This document shows, piece by piece, positions 53,699 through 63,700 of a stretch of 64,000 bases of DNA. The position numbers were made by a program, and so were the translations under genes. Positions within the stretch are counted from its first letter, which is position 1; each line of letters begins with the position of its first letter. Under the pieces are notes generated by a model. The model was given only the letters and a program-made list of their open reading frames with translations, was not told the origin of the DNA and ran no database searches. Source of the DNA: Deltaproteobacteria bacterium (GTDB lineage: Bacteria > UBA10199 > GCA-002796325 > JACPFF01); assembly GCA_016210045.1 (NCBI GenBank), contig JACQUX010000029.1, forward strand, positions 1 to 64,000, written 5' to 3'.

Positions 53699-55858
53699 AT
53701 GAAGCTGGGGGGCACACAAGGCATAACGGGCAAATTCCCGAGCCCACGTCCAGCACTGCGGGGACCGGTACGCAACGACCTCGGGCATCCTCCGGCCATC
53801 CCACTTGAATCTTCCCAAGTAAAATTCTTCACGGCTCGCCGCGCTTTTTTTATTCCCTCTCCCTTTGGGGAGAGGGCTAGGGTGAGGGGGAGGATTCTAG
53901 ACCGTGCTACTCCTGGTGGTCTCCCCCTCACCCAACCCTCTCCCCAAAGGGAGAGGGAGGTGGATGCCCCGTCCCTTGGGGCGGGGTGCGTTCAGTGTGC
54001 AACATCCCGACGAAATGGTCCCGGCGACGGGGCACGTAGCACGTTTATCGGTAGTCCTTCTTCCAAACTCTCAACAGCGGATACGCGGCTGACGCCTGCG
54101 CAGGCGAGGGCCGCGCGACAACCCCTGATCGAGGACCTCGCCGCGCGCCGCGTGCCGGGCTGGCTGGATCCCGCCATGACCGCGTGCGGATTTTCGACCG
54201 CCGATCGCGCCACGGTATGTGACCTGATCACGCGGCGGGGCGTCATCACGAGCTTGGAACGCGATGCGTCCGTCCCACGCGGCACGGCGCGGCTGGCGCA
54301 CGCCGAGAACGCATATGCCGCGCAGCCACCGTTGCACTTCACGTGGCGACTGCGCGCCTCCACTTACGACGCGCTCACACCGGAACAACTCGGACTGCTG
54401 ACCGCGAAGGCCATTCTGCTCACCACGCTCGGCGTGCAAGCGCACGCCGCATCCAGCTGGCCCGAGGTGTTCATGGCGTTGCCGGTGTCGGGGCCGGACG
54501 CGATCGTCCACTTTTGGATGCCGTATGGGGGCGCCGACGCGGCGTTCATGAAAGAGCGATGGCCGACCGAGCCACGGCTGATCGGAAGCTGGGACGCGGC
54601 GTGGATCGCGGAGACGCGCGTCGGATTGGAACGACTCGTGGCACTCGGGTGTTGGTTGCGTCAAGCCGCTGCCGAGCCAGGCAGCAACGCTGCGGCGCCG
54701 GACTGGCTGCCGCCGGGGCTACGCACCAATCACGCCCGCGCGCTGTTCACACCACTCACGATCCTCGGCACTACGACCAGCGCAGTGCTGTTGCATCGGC
54801 GTCCGAAGGACGCACCGGCAGCTGCGGCCGGTGTCGAAATCGAATCACCGACGGAATCCGCGGCACCGCAGTCCGGGCAACCGCCAACCACGCGGATCGA
54901 TCCGGTGAACACCCATGTGTTCATCCCGGAGCAGCAGGCCGCCGCACGCGGGCGCGCCGAGACGCTGTTCCCCGCTGAGGCGTTCGGACGCCACGCCGCG
55001 CTCTGGCCACGCACCTGCGCGCTGCTCCGGCTGCTCGATCGGTGGGAGCAGAACAACGGGGCTGCCCAGGCCAGGATCGACATCGTCCCGGGCGACGACA
55101 CCGCGCGCCCCGCAGCGCAGCTGCTCGGGCAAGCGCTCCGCGCGATGCTGCAGCGCAACCAAGCCGGTCCCACGGAAATGGGAAACACCTTCCAGAGCTG
55201 GATCGGCGCGCATCGCCGCGTCTTCGTGGAATACGTCCCGGCCCACGGCGAAGTGGCGCCCGAAGCGACGCTGTTGGTGGCCCCCGACACGTTGCTGTGC
55301 CTGGTCTATGCAGATCCGGCGACGCGTCCGGAGGCGATGGCGCAACTGTTCGGGCCGCTGCTGCTGACCGCGTCGCGGCTGCCGGAGGCGCAGGGCGTGC
55401 GCGTTTGGCTCGACCGCACGTTGCAAGTCGAGGCCGCGCGGGATTGCACGGCGACCGCGACGCAGGCGTGGGAGACATACATCGGGGCCACGACCGCTGC
55501 GGCCACGCAGACGACCTCGGGACCACGCCGCGGCCATGGCGCGCTGGAATTCGATCCGAAGAAAAATCCGCATTACCTGAAGGCAACAGCAGCAAAACGG
55601 GTGGCGTACGAGGCGGCGTTGAAATGGCTCCGAGCCCACACACAGGCGCTGGGCGATGCCAATGTGCCGCGACCGGACGATTCACGCGCCACGGTCATGA
55701 AAAAACGCTTCGCGGTCATGCGTCGATTTCACGATGCGGCGCGGCCGGACGTGGCTCAGGCGCTGCAAGAAAATCCCGATATCACGAACGCGCTGTTAGT
55801 AATTCACTGGCAAGCGATCCTGGCGATCTATCCGTCCCCAAAGAGGGGGACGGTATGA
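53699..55858 (+). CDS. Paralogue 1 of the tandem J-like family
   Basis: 719 aa. Start ATG 53699 (MKLGGTQG) fits the MK(L/I/F) opening shared by the next three genes. Residues about 40-95 are encoded by a BIME-like repeat, so the true product may start later. Body: PGWLDPAMTACGFSTADRAT, then LTPEQLGLLTAKAILLTTLG, both with counterparts in the other paralogues. A C-terminal module FQSWIGAHRRVFVEYVPAHG and KNPHYLKATAAKRVAYEAAL precede a J-domain-like end in which HPD is degenerate (MRRFHDAARPD). Coupled to the next gene by ATGA. No signal peptide or membrane helix seen; function unknown. Confidence 0.7.
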   Translation: MKLGGTQGITGKFPSPRPALRGPVRNDLGHPPAIPLESSQVKFFTARRAFFIPSPFGERARVRGRILDRATPGGLPLTQPSPQREREVDAPSLGAGCVQCATSRRNGPGDGARSTFIGSPSSKLSTADTRLTPAQARAARQPLIEDLAARRVPGWLDPAMTACGFSTADRATVCDLITRRGVITSLERDASVPRGTARLAHAENAYAAQPPLHFTWRLRASTYDALTPEQLGLLTAKAILLTTLGVQAHAASSWPEVFMALPVSGPDAIVHFWMPYGGADAAFMKERWPTEPRLIGSWDAAWIAETRVGLERLVALGCWLRQAAAEPGSNAAAPDWLPPGLRTNHARALFTPLTILGTTTSAVLLHRRPKDAPAAAAGVEIESPTESAAPQSGQPPTTRIDPVNTHVFIPEQQAAARGRAETLFPAEAFGRHAALWPRTCALLRLLDRWEQNNGAAQARIDIVPGDDTARPAAQLLGQALRAMLQRNQAGPTEMGNTFQSWIGAHRRVFVEYVPAHGEVAPEATLLVAPDTLLCLVYADPATRPEAMAQLFGPLLLTASRLPEAQGVRVWLDRTLQVEAARDCTATATQAWETYIGATTAAATQTTSGPRRGHGALEFDPKKNPHYLKATAAKRVAYEAALKWLRAHTQALGDANVPRPDDSRATVMKKRFAVMRRFHDAARPDVAQALQENPDITNALLVIHWQAILAIYPSPKRGTV
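53808..53990. repeat. Composite BIME-like repeat, copy 2 (inverted), inside paralogue 1
   Basis: On the minus strand reads CCCCGCCCCAAGGGACGGGG, CATCCACC, palindrome (53921-53960), spacer, palindrome (53855-53892), GGAATAAAAAAA and GAATTTTACTTGG, the same order as copy 1 at 45501-45668. Palindrome arms face each other. It lies within the 5' part of the open reading frame of 53699-55858. Confidence 0.82.
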
Positions 55859-58344
55859 AAATTCCACCCATACTCAATACGAATGGAATGCCCAGGCCTG
55901 CCTCCCCCTCACCCTGCCCTCTCCCCAAAGGGAGAGGGGGCGTTAGTGCATTCCATTGGGGGCGTGGGGGGATGGGGCAGGCGGCGTATGCCTCCGGGAA
56001 ACGGCGTGGGGAAGGGCGATTCAGTGTCGCCTTGTTCAGAAGTGGGGAAGTGAATCCGTTCTGGGACTCGCCACAGACGGTCCTCATTCCGCAGCCACGG
56101 GCGACACCGCGCGCCCGCAGCGCGGTGATCGACCGGAGTCCGGCGGCGGAGCGCGCCGTGAGCGCGTATCTGCTGCCGCTGTTGGCTGAGGCCGTTACGC
56201 TCTGCACGCCTGACCTGTCACGGGACTTTCCTGGCACGGCGCACTTCCGTCGCGACTTCGAGACGCTGCGCGCGTGTTTCAGTGGCCCGGCGCCGTATGC
56301 CGTGGAGCTGACGGCGCGGGCAGTGTCCACAACCACGCACAGTCTCCGCATCGAGCACGTGGCGATCGACGCCGGCGCGCGAACCGTGCGGGTCGCCATC
56401 ACGGTAGACGCGCGGGAAATGCCGCCGCTGGAAGAAAAACGCGGCCATCCGATGGCGTTGTGGCGTTCGTTGCGTCCCGGACATCTGCTGTATCTGCTGT
56501 GGGCCGCGCTCCACTTCGGGGCGGGGTCGCCGGAGACGGCGGTCCGCTTGGCGGACCTCACCGGACCGCCGCGCCGCACAAGCTATACGACCGGCGCATT
56601 GCTGCAACGGTGCGGTCGGCTGGGGTCCACCACGACCGAATTGGCGGGGCCTTCCCCACTCGCGGAGCTCCAAACCGCATTGCTGGAAGGCACGATACCG
56701 CGAGAACTGCCAAGCGTAATGCAGGCCGCAGGCTACACGGCACCGGACATTGCCACGGTACGCCGCTGCATTGCCGCACAACCGATCGAGTTCTACGTCG
56801 AACTCGCCGACGACGACGCCATACAGCCGCGCGGGGAATTGAGCGCGACACTGCTGGCCGCGCACCGGATCGGCGTGAACAACGACCGACTCTTGATCCA
56901 TTGGCGCGTGGGCATTGAACTCGCCGGGATGGTGGAACGCCACCATCTGCTGCTGCTGGTGGCACGCGGACTGCTCCTCTACGCATTGCGGGGAGACGGC
57001 GCAGCGGGATTCGACCAGTGGCCGGAACGGCAGATCGCAAATATCAATCGGCTCGAATTTTCCGGCGCGGTCCGCGTAGCCCAGTTGGACACGACCAGCA
57101 CCCTGCCAACCGGCCCCTGGTCCGCCGCGTGGCTCAAGGCCGCAGAACAATGGTGGCGGGTGTTGCACGCGGCATACGAACGGCAACAGACCCGCGATCC
57201 GGGGCTTCCTGCGACCACCGCGAGCGAATGCCTGCACGAGGCGATCGCCGCACTGCCTGCGGCGGAACGCGCGGCGCTCGGCATCCCGGCCCCGTGGCTC
57301 CATCCGCTGGCCCTCACCGCGTTGGAGCCGCTGGTCGCGCTCGGCCGAGTACCGAACGTCGTACTGCACCACCCGACTGCAGCACGCAGCGGTGCGTCTG
57401 GGCATCGACCGAACGATGGCCCGATCACGCGGGTGCATGGAGATGGCGCCAACCGGATGCACGTGACACTCGCGGCCACGGCGAAAGGCCACACGCCACC
57501 GCTGTCGCCGCTCACGCTTTGGGCCGAGGTCGCCGCTCAACACGGCAGCAACGCAAGCACCGGCGCGCGACTGGTTGCGCTGCAACGTCAATGGGCACGC
57601 GCGGCCGAGCCGTTGCCGGAAAAATTTGACATTCAAGGAGACGTCCAGCACGGCGTGGGCGCATCGGTCACTCGCGTGCTGCAACTGCTGCATGCCGAGG
57701 CGGCGCGGAACGCCGCCACACCGGCCGGCGCCGCATTCCTGGCGTGGTGCGGAAACACGCGGCGTTTCGCGATCACGCGACTCGCGCAGCCGTCCGCACT
57801 CGGCACCCACACGACACTCCTGCCCGCCCCGGGCGCCACGTACTTGTTGCTAAACCACGCTGCGCCGCTGACCGACCCCGATTGGATCTGGCTGCTGCTG
57901 GCCGCCTCGCTGGCCACGGGACCGATCACCGTCGCGCGGCCACAGGGCGAATGGCGTGTCACTGCCGGCGACTCCGGTCTGACCGCGCGGATCGCCGCGA
58001 TCTTGGCGCAGTGGCGCGGGTCGCGGAAGACGGCGCGCTCCCCAACCTCAACCTTCCAGCCGACCGCGAATCCGCATTACCGCGCGGCGGAGCGCGACAC
58101 GAAATCGGCATACGCGGCGGCGCTGGAGTGGTTTCGCGCGCATGCCGACGGGATCGACGCGGCGTTACTGCCCGCCGCCTGCGACGATCGGACCACGGTT
58201 CGCAGCAAGCGCGCGGCGTTCCTGTTGCGATACCACCCGGATCAGCTGGGCGGTGACGCCCCGCCATTCTCTGTCGGCGAGGCGATCGAGCACTGGGAGG
58301 CGATCTTCAGGATCTATCCTCCCAAAGAGAAAGGGGCGACATGA
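55855..58344 (+). CDS. Paralogue 2 of the tandem family, with C-terminal J-domain-like HPD
   Basis: 829 aa. Start ATG 55855 (MKIPPILNTNG) overlaps the previous stop; a longer frame upstream is antisense-like and rejected. A CCCTCTCCC palindrome encodes PASPSPCPLPKGRGG soon after the start. Body modules match the neighbours: LRPGHLLYLLWAALHFGAG, LPSVMQAAGYTAPDIATVRR, HLLLLVARGLLLYAL. Near the end ANPHYRAAERDTKSAYAAAL, then KRAAFLLRYHPDQLGGD (HPD at 794-796) and a helix VGEAIEHWEAIFRIY. Helix-HPD-loop-helix is the J-domain pattern, suggesting an Hsp70-type contact. Coupled to the next gene (ATGA). Confidence 0.78.
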   Translation: MKIPPILNTNGMPRPASPSPCPLPKGRGGVSAFHWGRGGMGQAAYASGKRRGEGRFSVALFRSGEVNPFWDSPQTVLIPQPRATPRARSAVIDRSPAAERAVSAYLLPLLAEAVTLCTPDLSRDFPGTAHFRRDFETLRACFSGPAPYAVELTARAVSTTTHSLRIEHVAIDAGARTVRVAITVDAREMPPLEEKRGHPMALWRSLRPGHLLYLLWAALHFGAGSPETAVRLADLTGPPRRTSYTTGALLQRCGRLGSTTTELAGPSPLAELQTALLEGTIPRELPSVMQAAGYTAPDIATVRRCIAAQPIEFYVELADDDAIQPRGELSATLLAAHRIGVNNDRLLIHWRVGIELAGMVERHHLLLLVARGLLLYALRGDGAAGFDQWPERQIANINRLEFSGAVRVAQLDTTSTLPTGPWSAAWLKAAEQWWRVLHAAYERQQTRDPGLPATTASECLHEAIAALPAAERAALGIPAPWLHPLALTALEPLVALGRVPNVVLHHPTAARSGASGHRPNDGPITRVHGDGANRMHVTLAATAKGHTPPLSPLTLWAEVAAQHGSNASTGARLVALQRQWARAAEPLPEKFDIQGDVQHGVGASVTRVLQLLHAEAARNAATPAGAAFLAWCGNTRRFAITRLAQPSALGTHTTLLPAPGATYLLLNHAAPLTDPDWIWLLLAASLATGPITVARPQGEWRVTAGDSGLTARIAAILAQWRGSRKTARSPTSTFQPTANPHYRAAERDTKSAYAAALEWFRAHADGIDAALLPAACDDRTTVRSKRAAFLLRYHPDQLGGDAPPFSVGEAIEHWEAIFRIYPPKEKGAT
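55901..55940. repeat. CCCTCTCCC/GGGAGAGGG palindrome in paralogue 2
   Basis: CCTCCCCCTCACCCTGCCCT, then CTCCCCAAAGGGAGAGGGGG. Starts 46 bp after the start codon. Confidence 0.85.
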
Positions 58345-60797
58345 AGCTCCCGCCCCTATCGGAATCCTCCCCCTCACCCCGCCCTCTCCCCAAAGGGAGA
58401 GGGGGGCGGATCGGGCGCGCGACCGTTGGAGCATCCGCTTCCATCTCCGTAGCAGCGCCCGGCGTCACGCGGGCTCGCGCAAAAAAATCATCCCTCGCCG
58501 TCGATCCGTTGCGACTGGCGGCATTGGACCCCGCTGGCTATGTTGCCCCACTCCCCATGACCAGCAGTCCCGGCACCTTCGCCTGCACTGCGGCCAGCCC
58601 CGGATGGCTGTATCGGCTGCGGTTGGCCCAAGCCGTCGCGCTGCTCCCCGCAGCGATTGCCGCGCTGGTCGATCTACCGGACGTGGCAAGACACTTTATT
58701 CAGTTACAGCGCCTTCTCACCGCACAGCGCAAGGCCGGCACACCGCTCCGCCTCGATTACCACGATCATGGTCTCGACAGCGCGGATCGCGGGCTGCGGT
58801 GGCACGCGACCGTCAGCGTCACGCAGGAGACAACGCCGACGCACATTCAATATCGACTGCAGATCACGCGCGCCGCGAAGACCGCCGCCCCGCCGCTCAC
58901 GCCGGGGGATCTGCTGTTCCTCTGGTGGCTCGCCACCCACAGCGCCGCGACCGACGAGGCCGTGCTGCGCGACACGGACTTCAGCGCGCCGTCATGCGAC
59001 GCAGCGACTGTGGAAGTCTTCCGTCGCCTCCACGACCTCGGCGCGCCCACACGGCTCGGCGCCGGCGAGACCGCAGCGGAGCGGACGGCGGCCGTAAACG
59101 AGTTAGCGGCGCAATCCGTCCCCTCGGGCTTTGCGGCGATTTGGGAACGGGCCGGCTACGACGCCGGCGCGCGCCGCGCACTCACGCAAGCGATCACGCA
59201 GTACGGGATCCGCTGCCGCTTTCAACCGCTCGACACCGCGCTGGCCGCGGAACTCCCGCCGACCACCGTCGATTGTGTAAGGGTGTTGGGCCCGGTGCCT
59301 TCGCGGCCAAATTACGTCGTCACCTGGGCGCTCCATCCCGCACTCGGGGACTCGCTGACCCGCACCGAGCTCGCACTGTTGGTGGCACAGGCGCTGCCAC
59401 TCCATACCGTCGGCCTCACACAGCGCGCGCCGGACGGATGGATTGAACACCGCGTCGAGTTGGCCATGGCGACCGATTTGCTCCCCCCCCACATGCTCCG
59501 AATCGACACCGACGGCCACGTGGTCGCCACCGGTAAATGGCCGGGGACGTGGCAGCAAGTACTGGCGCACGCATACAGCTGGTTCGCCCGACTCTGGGCC
59601 GAAGTGCGCCATCCGGCGATCCTTCAGAATCAGCGGTCCGACATGTCCAGTGCACATTTCGGCCCGGTCCTGCAGGCGCTACCGGCCTCCGTCACCCAGG
59701 GGGACATGGTGCGACGCTTTTGGCACCCGCTGCTCGACACCGCCCCCACCGGCATCACGATCCATCGCGTCGCGCCGTCGGCCGCGGACCGCGTCCCGGG
59801 CGGAGATCGCGTCTTCGGGTCGCGTGCCGTCCGGATCGCGCGCACGCCTGGGCAGCTGCACGTCTATCTCCCACGAGACACAGAGGTCACTACGTGGACG
59901 CCGTTCGAATGGCTGGGCCTCTATCCAGGTCCCCAGAGCCCAGGATTCCATATGTCCGGCGTACACGCCCCATTCGACGCGAATCTGCTCGCGCTGCTCC
60001 GGCTGCTGTACGACGACGCCCACGCCGCGCGCCTCCCATCCACCCCGCCCGGCAAGCCACTGCGCGTCGACTTGGTCGGCACCGCCGCGCGGACGTTGGG
60101 GCCCGGGTTGCTGGAGGGACTCGCCACATTGCAGGCCCAACTCGCCGCGCGCGATTCGGCAAAACTGCCTCATTTCATCCAGTGGCTCGCCACGCATCCG
60201 CAATTTCGGATCGAGGCGGCGCCGACCAGCCAGCGCGGCCCGATCATCACCGCCTTCCCGGCGGAGGGCCGGGTGCTCATCCTCGTTGAGAACGACCGAC
60301 CCCCCAATGTACAGGCATGGTCCCTGTTGATCGCCGCGATGGCGTACGCGCTATCGTCTCAACCCGCGATCCGCGTCGCCTGTTATGAAAGTTGGCCGCA
60401 TCTCGAAGGAGCACCCCCCGAACTGATCATGGAGGAATTGCTCGCATGGTGGCAGCGCCTGACGGACGACGGCACTACGCGGCGGAGTGGGCTGTCGCGC
60501 GGCCCGATGAACGATCCCACACTCTGCCCCGCGTGGTCCCGACTCACAGCGGAGGGACGGCGGGCCTACCAAGCGGCGCTGCAGTGGTTCGCCACGCACC
60601 GTAGCCAAGTCCCAACCGGCCTCTGGCCGCACCCGGTCGAAACGGCGGCACTCACAGATGAGAAATTTGACACGTTCGTGCGCCAGTTTCACGACCACGC
60701 CGGCCGCGGCCTCCCGGCCCCGCCGTTTCCATATCCGGAGGCGCTGGCGCATTATAAAGTGATCCGAGCGGTCCACCGGAAAGGGGCGGTGGCATGA
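58341..60797 (+). CDS. Paralogue 3 of the tandem family
   Basis: 818 aa. Start ATG 58341 (MKLPPLSESSPS), ATGA overlap. A palindrome encodes PSPRPLPKGRGG within the first 25 codons. Body: LTPGDLLFLWWLATHSAATD, PSGFAAIWERAGYDAGARRA, LTRTELALLVAQALPLHTVG, HFIQWLATHPQFRIEAAPTS, all alignable with paralogues 1 and 2. The C-terminal LCPAWSRLTAEGRRAYQAAL and FDTFVRQFHDHAGRG occupy the J-like position, but HPD is replaced by HDH. It probably diverged from a chaperone-contact role, or keeps only the fold. Function unknown. Confidence 0.75.
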   Translation: MKLPPLSESSPSPRPLPKGRGGRIGRATVGASASISVAAPGVTRARAKKSSLAVDPLRLAALDPAGYVAPLPMTSSPGTFACTAASPGWLYRLRLAQAVALLPAAIAALVDLPDVARHFIQLQRLLTAQRKAGTPLRLDYHDHGLDSADRGLRWHATVSVTQETTPTHIQYRLQITRAAKTAAPPLTPGDLLFLWWLATHSAATDEAVLRDTDFSAPSCDAATVEVFRRLHDLGAPTRLGAGETAAERTAAVNELAAQSVPSGFAAIWERAGYDAGARRALTQAITQYGIRCRFQPLDTALAAELPPTTVDCVRVLGPVPSRPNYVVTWALHPALGDSLTRTELALLVAQALPLHTVGLTQRAPDGWIEHRVELAMATDLLPPHMLRIDTDGHVVATGKWPGTWQQVLAHAYSWFARLWAEVRHPAILQNQRSDMSSAHFGPVLQALPASVTQGDMVRRFWHPLLDTAPTGITIHRVAPSAADRVPGGDRVFGSRAVRIARTPGQLHVYLPRDTEVTTWTPFEWLGLYPGPQSPGFHMSGVHAPFDANLLALLRLLYDDAHAARLPSTPPGKPLRVDLVGTAARTLGPGLLEGLATLQAQLAARDSAKLPHFIQWLATHPQFRIEAAPTSQRGPIITAFPAEGRVLILVENDRPPNVQAWSLLIAAMAYALSSQPAIRVACYESWPHLEGAPPELIMEELLAWWQRLTDDGTTRRSGLSRGPMNDPTLCPAWSRLTAEGRRAYQAALQWFATHRSQVPTGLWPHPVETAALTDEKFDTFVRQFHDHAGRGLPAPPFPYPEALAHYKVIRAVHRKGAVA
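58366..58404. repeat. CCCTCTCCC/GGGAGAGGG palindrome in paralogue 3
   Basis: CCTCCCCCTCACCCCGCCCT, then CTCCCCAAAGGGAGAGGGG. Starts 25 bp after the start codon. Confidence 0.85.
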
Positions 60798-63700
60798 AAT
60801 TCGGACCGCCGAAATTTCCCTCGGGGGCGCGACTTACAAGCAACCCTGCTTTGTTGAAAGGGAGAAGAAAATCCATTCCGGATGGGGCCATCCCCGGACG
60901 TCTCCCCCTCACCCCGCCCCTCTCCCCAACGGGGAGAGGGGGTGAATCGACCCAGCCGTTGCATCACGACCGGCTCACTGCCTATTTCGGAACGGACCGC
61001 AAATGGCCTCCGACAGGGGTCTTCCGGGAGCGTACAATTTCCGGCACAGTTCCCAGTGGGCTCCAGCCTCCAGCGGCGACGGAGCCTGCGCTGGAGACTG
61101 CCGCATCGCCACCACCGCGGCGACTACTCGTCACGGGTGTCACCGACGCAGACCAGGCGCGCTTTCTCCAAGTGGCGCCCTGGATATCCGCCGCATTCGC
61201 GCTGCTCGACGCACCGGAGCTGGCCGCGTTCCGCGATCATCCGTATCTGACGCGGCTGCGCAGCGCGGTGCGCGAGGGAAGATTCACGCAACTGCTGCTC
61301 GACGTGCAGCAGACGGCCTTCGCGGCGCCGTCGCTGATTGTCGCACCGTTGCGTCAGCATCATACGCGCGGCCAACTCTCGCGGGACCAATTCGTCTGCA
61401 CATTCGAGTGCCCGCGCCCTATTCGTCCGCAACTCGCGGCCACTACCCGCGTCGGGATCTTCCTGTTCGCCATCGCGTGGGCATATTTCCATTGCGGCGC
61501 CACGGAACGCTGTACGCTGCCGCTCGACCCGACTGCTCCGCTGGACCTCCAACACTACGACTGCACACTCTTCGCCACATGTGCCACACTCGGGCCCACG
61601 CTTGCCGCCGTCTCGGCACTCTACACGCCCGCATCCGCGCGTTCGTTGCCGCCCGACACGATCCAACCGTTGGGCGGCGACCCGGCACTGTACGCCGCGC
61701 TGGCCCCGCGGCTCGCCGCGGCGCTCACGCTGTTGACCGACGAGATCGGCGTCCATTTCGCGAATGAATCCCAACACCGCCATCTCGCTGCGCTGATGCG
61801 CAACTGCATCACACCGCAGTTCCGCCTCGCGCTCACACTCCACGCCCGGAAACAACACGACTTGATCCACTGTCGCACCTGGCAGCTGGACCGCGCCACA
61901 CAGACGCTCTATCTCCACGCGACCTGTCATCTGGACACCGCGGGTTTTCTGGATCGGCTCAGCGCCGGGGATCTGCTGTATTTCCTCTGGAGCTGCGAGG
62001 CCTATGCCAGCAGCGGCGGCCGGCATATCGAGGCCGCACTCACGATCAGCGACGACCAGATCCTCCTGCCAACGCCGACGAACCAAGGCAATCTCACGCT
62101 GTTCCGCGCGCTGCACCCATTGACCGCGCCCGATTGCCACGCCGCCGTCGGCGCTGTAACGCTCCGCATCCGCTCCCCTCTCCCTTTGGGGAGAGGGCTG
62201 GGTGAGGGGGAGTTGGGAGAGGAGGAGACGAATCCCACGACCGAAACGGCTGCGGAACCGTTCACGATCCAAGGCCCACCGCAACTGGTGCAGATGCTCC
62301 GTCCTTGGATCATCCGCGGCCTTGGGGCCTTTGACGACGCCGTCGCCGCCCATTTCAACGCGCACGGCCGGAGCAAGACATACGGCCGCCTGGAGCAACT
62401 CCTTCGCTACGAGCAGTATCAACTCGATATCACGGTGATCCCACGCCCCGAAAAAGACGGGGAATTGCTGCACGTCCAGCCGGCTGTCATTAATCCGGCA
62501 CGCCGCCGGATCGGCCTGACGCTGGAACTCCCGCAGCGCAGCAACCAATCACGAGAGCGATTCTGGCAGCACACCTCACGGCGCGCATTGCTGTTCTTCC
62601 TCGCCGAGGCCATCGCGACAAAACGCCAGACGCAGCATTGGGAATACGATCCTCGACGGCATATCTTCCTCGCGGACTCCCCACTGTTGCGCGCGCTGCT
62701 CGGCCAGGCATCCGCGTCGAGCGCCGCACCTGCAACACCACGCTACGCGCATGTCCAATACGGCGGCGGCGACGCGAGTGCGTATCAACGCCTCGCCCCG
62801 TTGCTCGACCGCGCCATCGCGCTGATGCGGACGCCCGGATTCGACAACTTTTTCCCCGACTATCACCGTGGCAACTTTGCGATCTCCTCCTTTGCCCAAC
62901 TGCGCGACGCCGTGGCCCGCAGCGGAGTCGTGCAGCTCAGCGTCGAGACCAAACGCGGCGGCCACACCCCCACTGACCGCCGCACCGTCTGCAAATGCGA
63001 TCGCCTCGACTTCGATCGCACAACACCGGGAATAACGTGTACGTTCTTCCTCGACCCGAACCTCTCCGCCGACGACTGGAAGCGCTTTACCCCGGCCCAC
63101 CTGTTGTTCTCGCTCTGGGCCACGTATCACCGGCGGCGGGCGTGGAGTGGGATGGAAATCCGGCATGGCGTCGTGGCACTCAGTTCCAACACCCGCGAAG
63201 AGGGCTTCGATGCGGCCAAGGTCGCCTTCGTCCGACTCAGCCGCGTCACAGCAACGCCCGCCGTCGACGACGACGCCGCCATCCCAGACACGGACCCCAC
63301 CGCGATGACAACAGCCGAGCCCGCAACCACCACGACGGTCGTCTCGCCGGAACGCGTCCGACTGCTCGAAGCGGTCGGATTCGAGCGCTCCCAACTCCCC
63401 TATTGGCCCGAACTCGCCCTCGGCGCGGACGCCACCCCTTGCGTCGCAAGCTTCGCGCCGGGCGAACGCCCGCGCCATATCGGAACGGGCTGGACATCCG
63501 ACTTGCTCGAACACGCGGCGCGCCTCGTGAACTGGCTGACGTTGTTCGATGCCCATCTTAAACTCGGAGAGTTCTCTCCCGAGTCCCGCACCGTGGAAGT
63601 CACGAAAGCCGCACAAAAAAACCCGGCACTCGCGGCCGCGATCGCCGCGCTCGGCAGCGCCACACTCCCGGATGCCGTACTGCCACGGCCGTTTCAACAT

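Noticed and set aside
55042-55854. Upstream extension of the 55855 gene
   Set aside because: Overlaps paralogue 1 in another frame; ATG 55855 overlaps the stop and matches the MK(L/I/F) starts of sister genes.
61124-62548. 474-codon minus-strand frame
   Set aside because: Antisense of paralogue 4, which is open over its whole length and shares modules with its neighbours.
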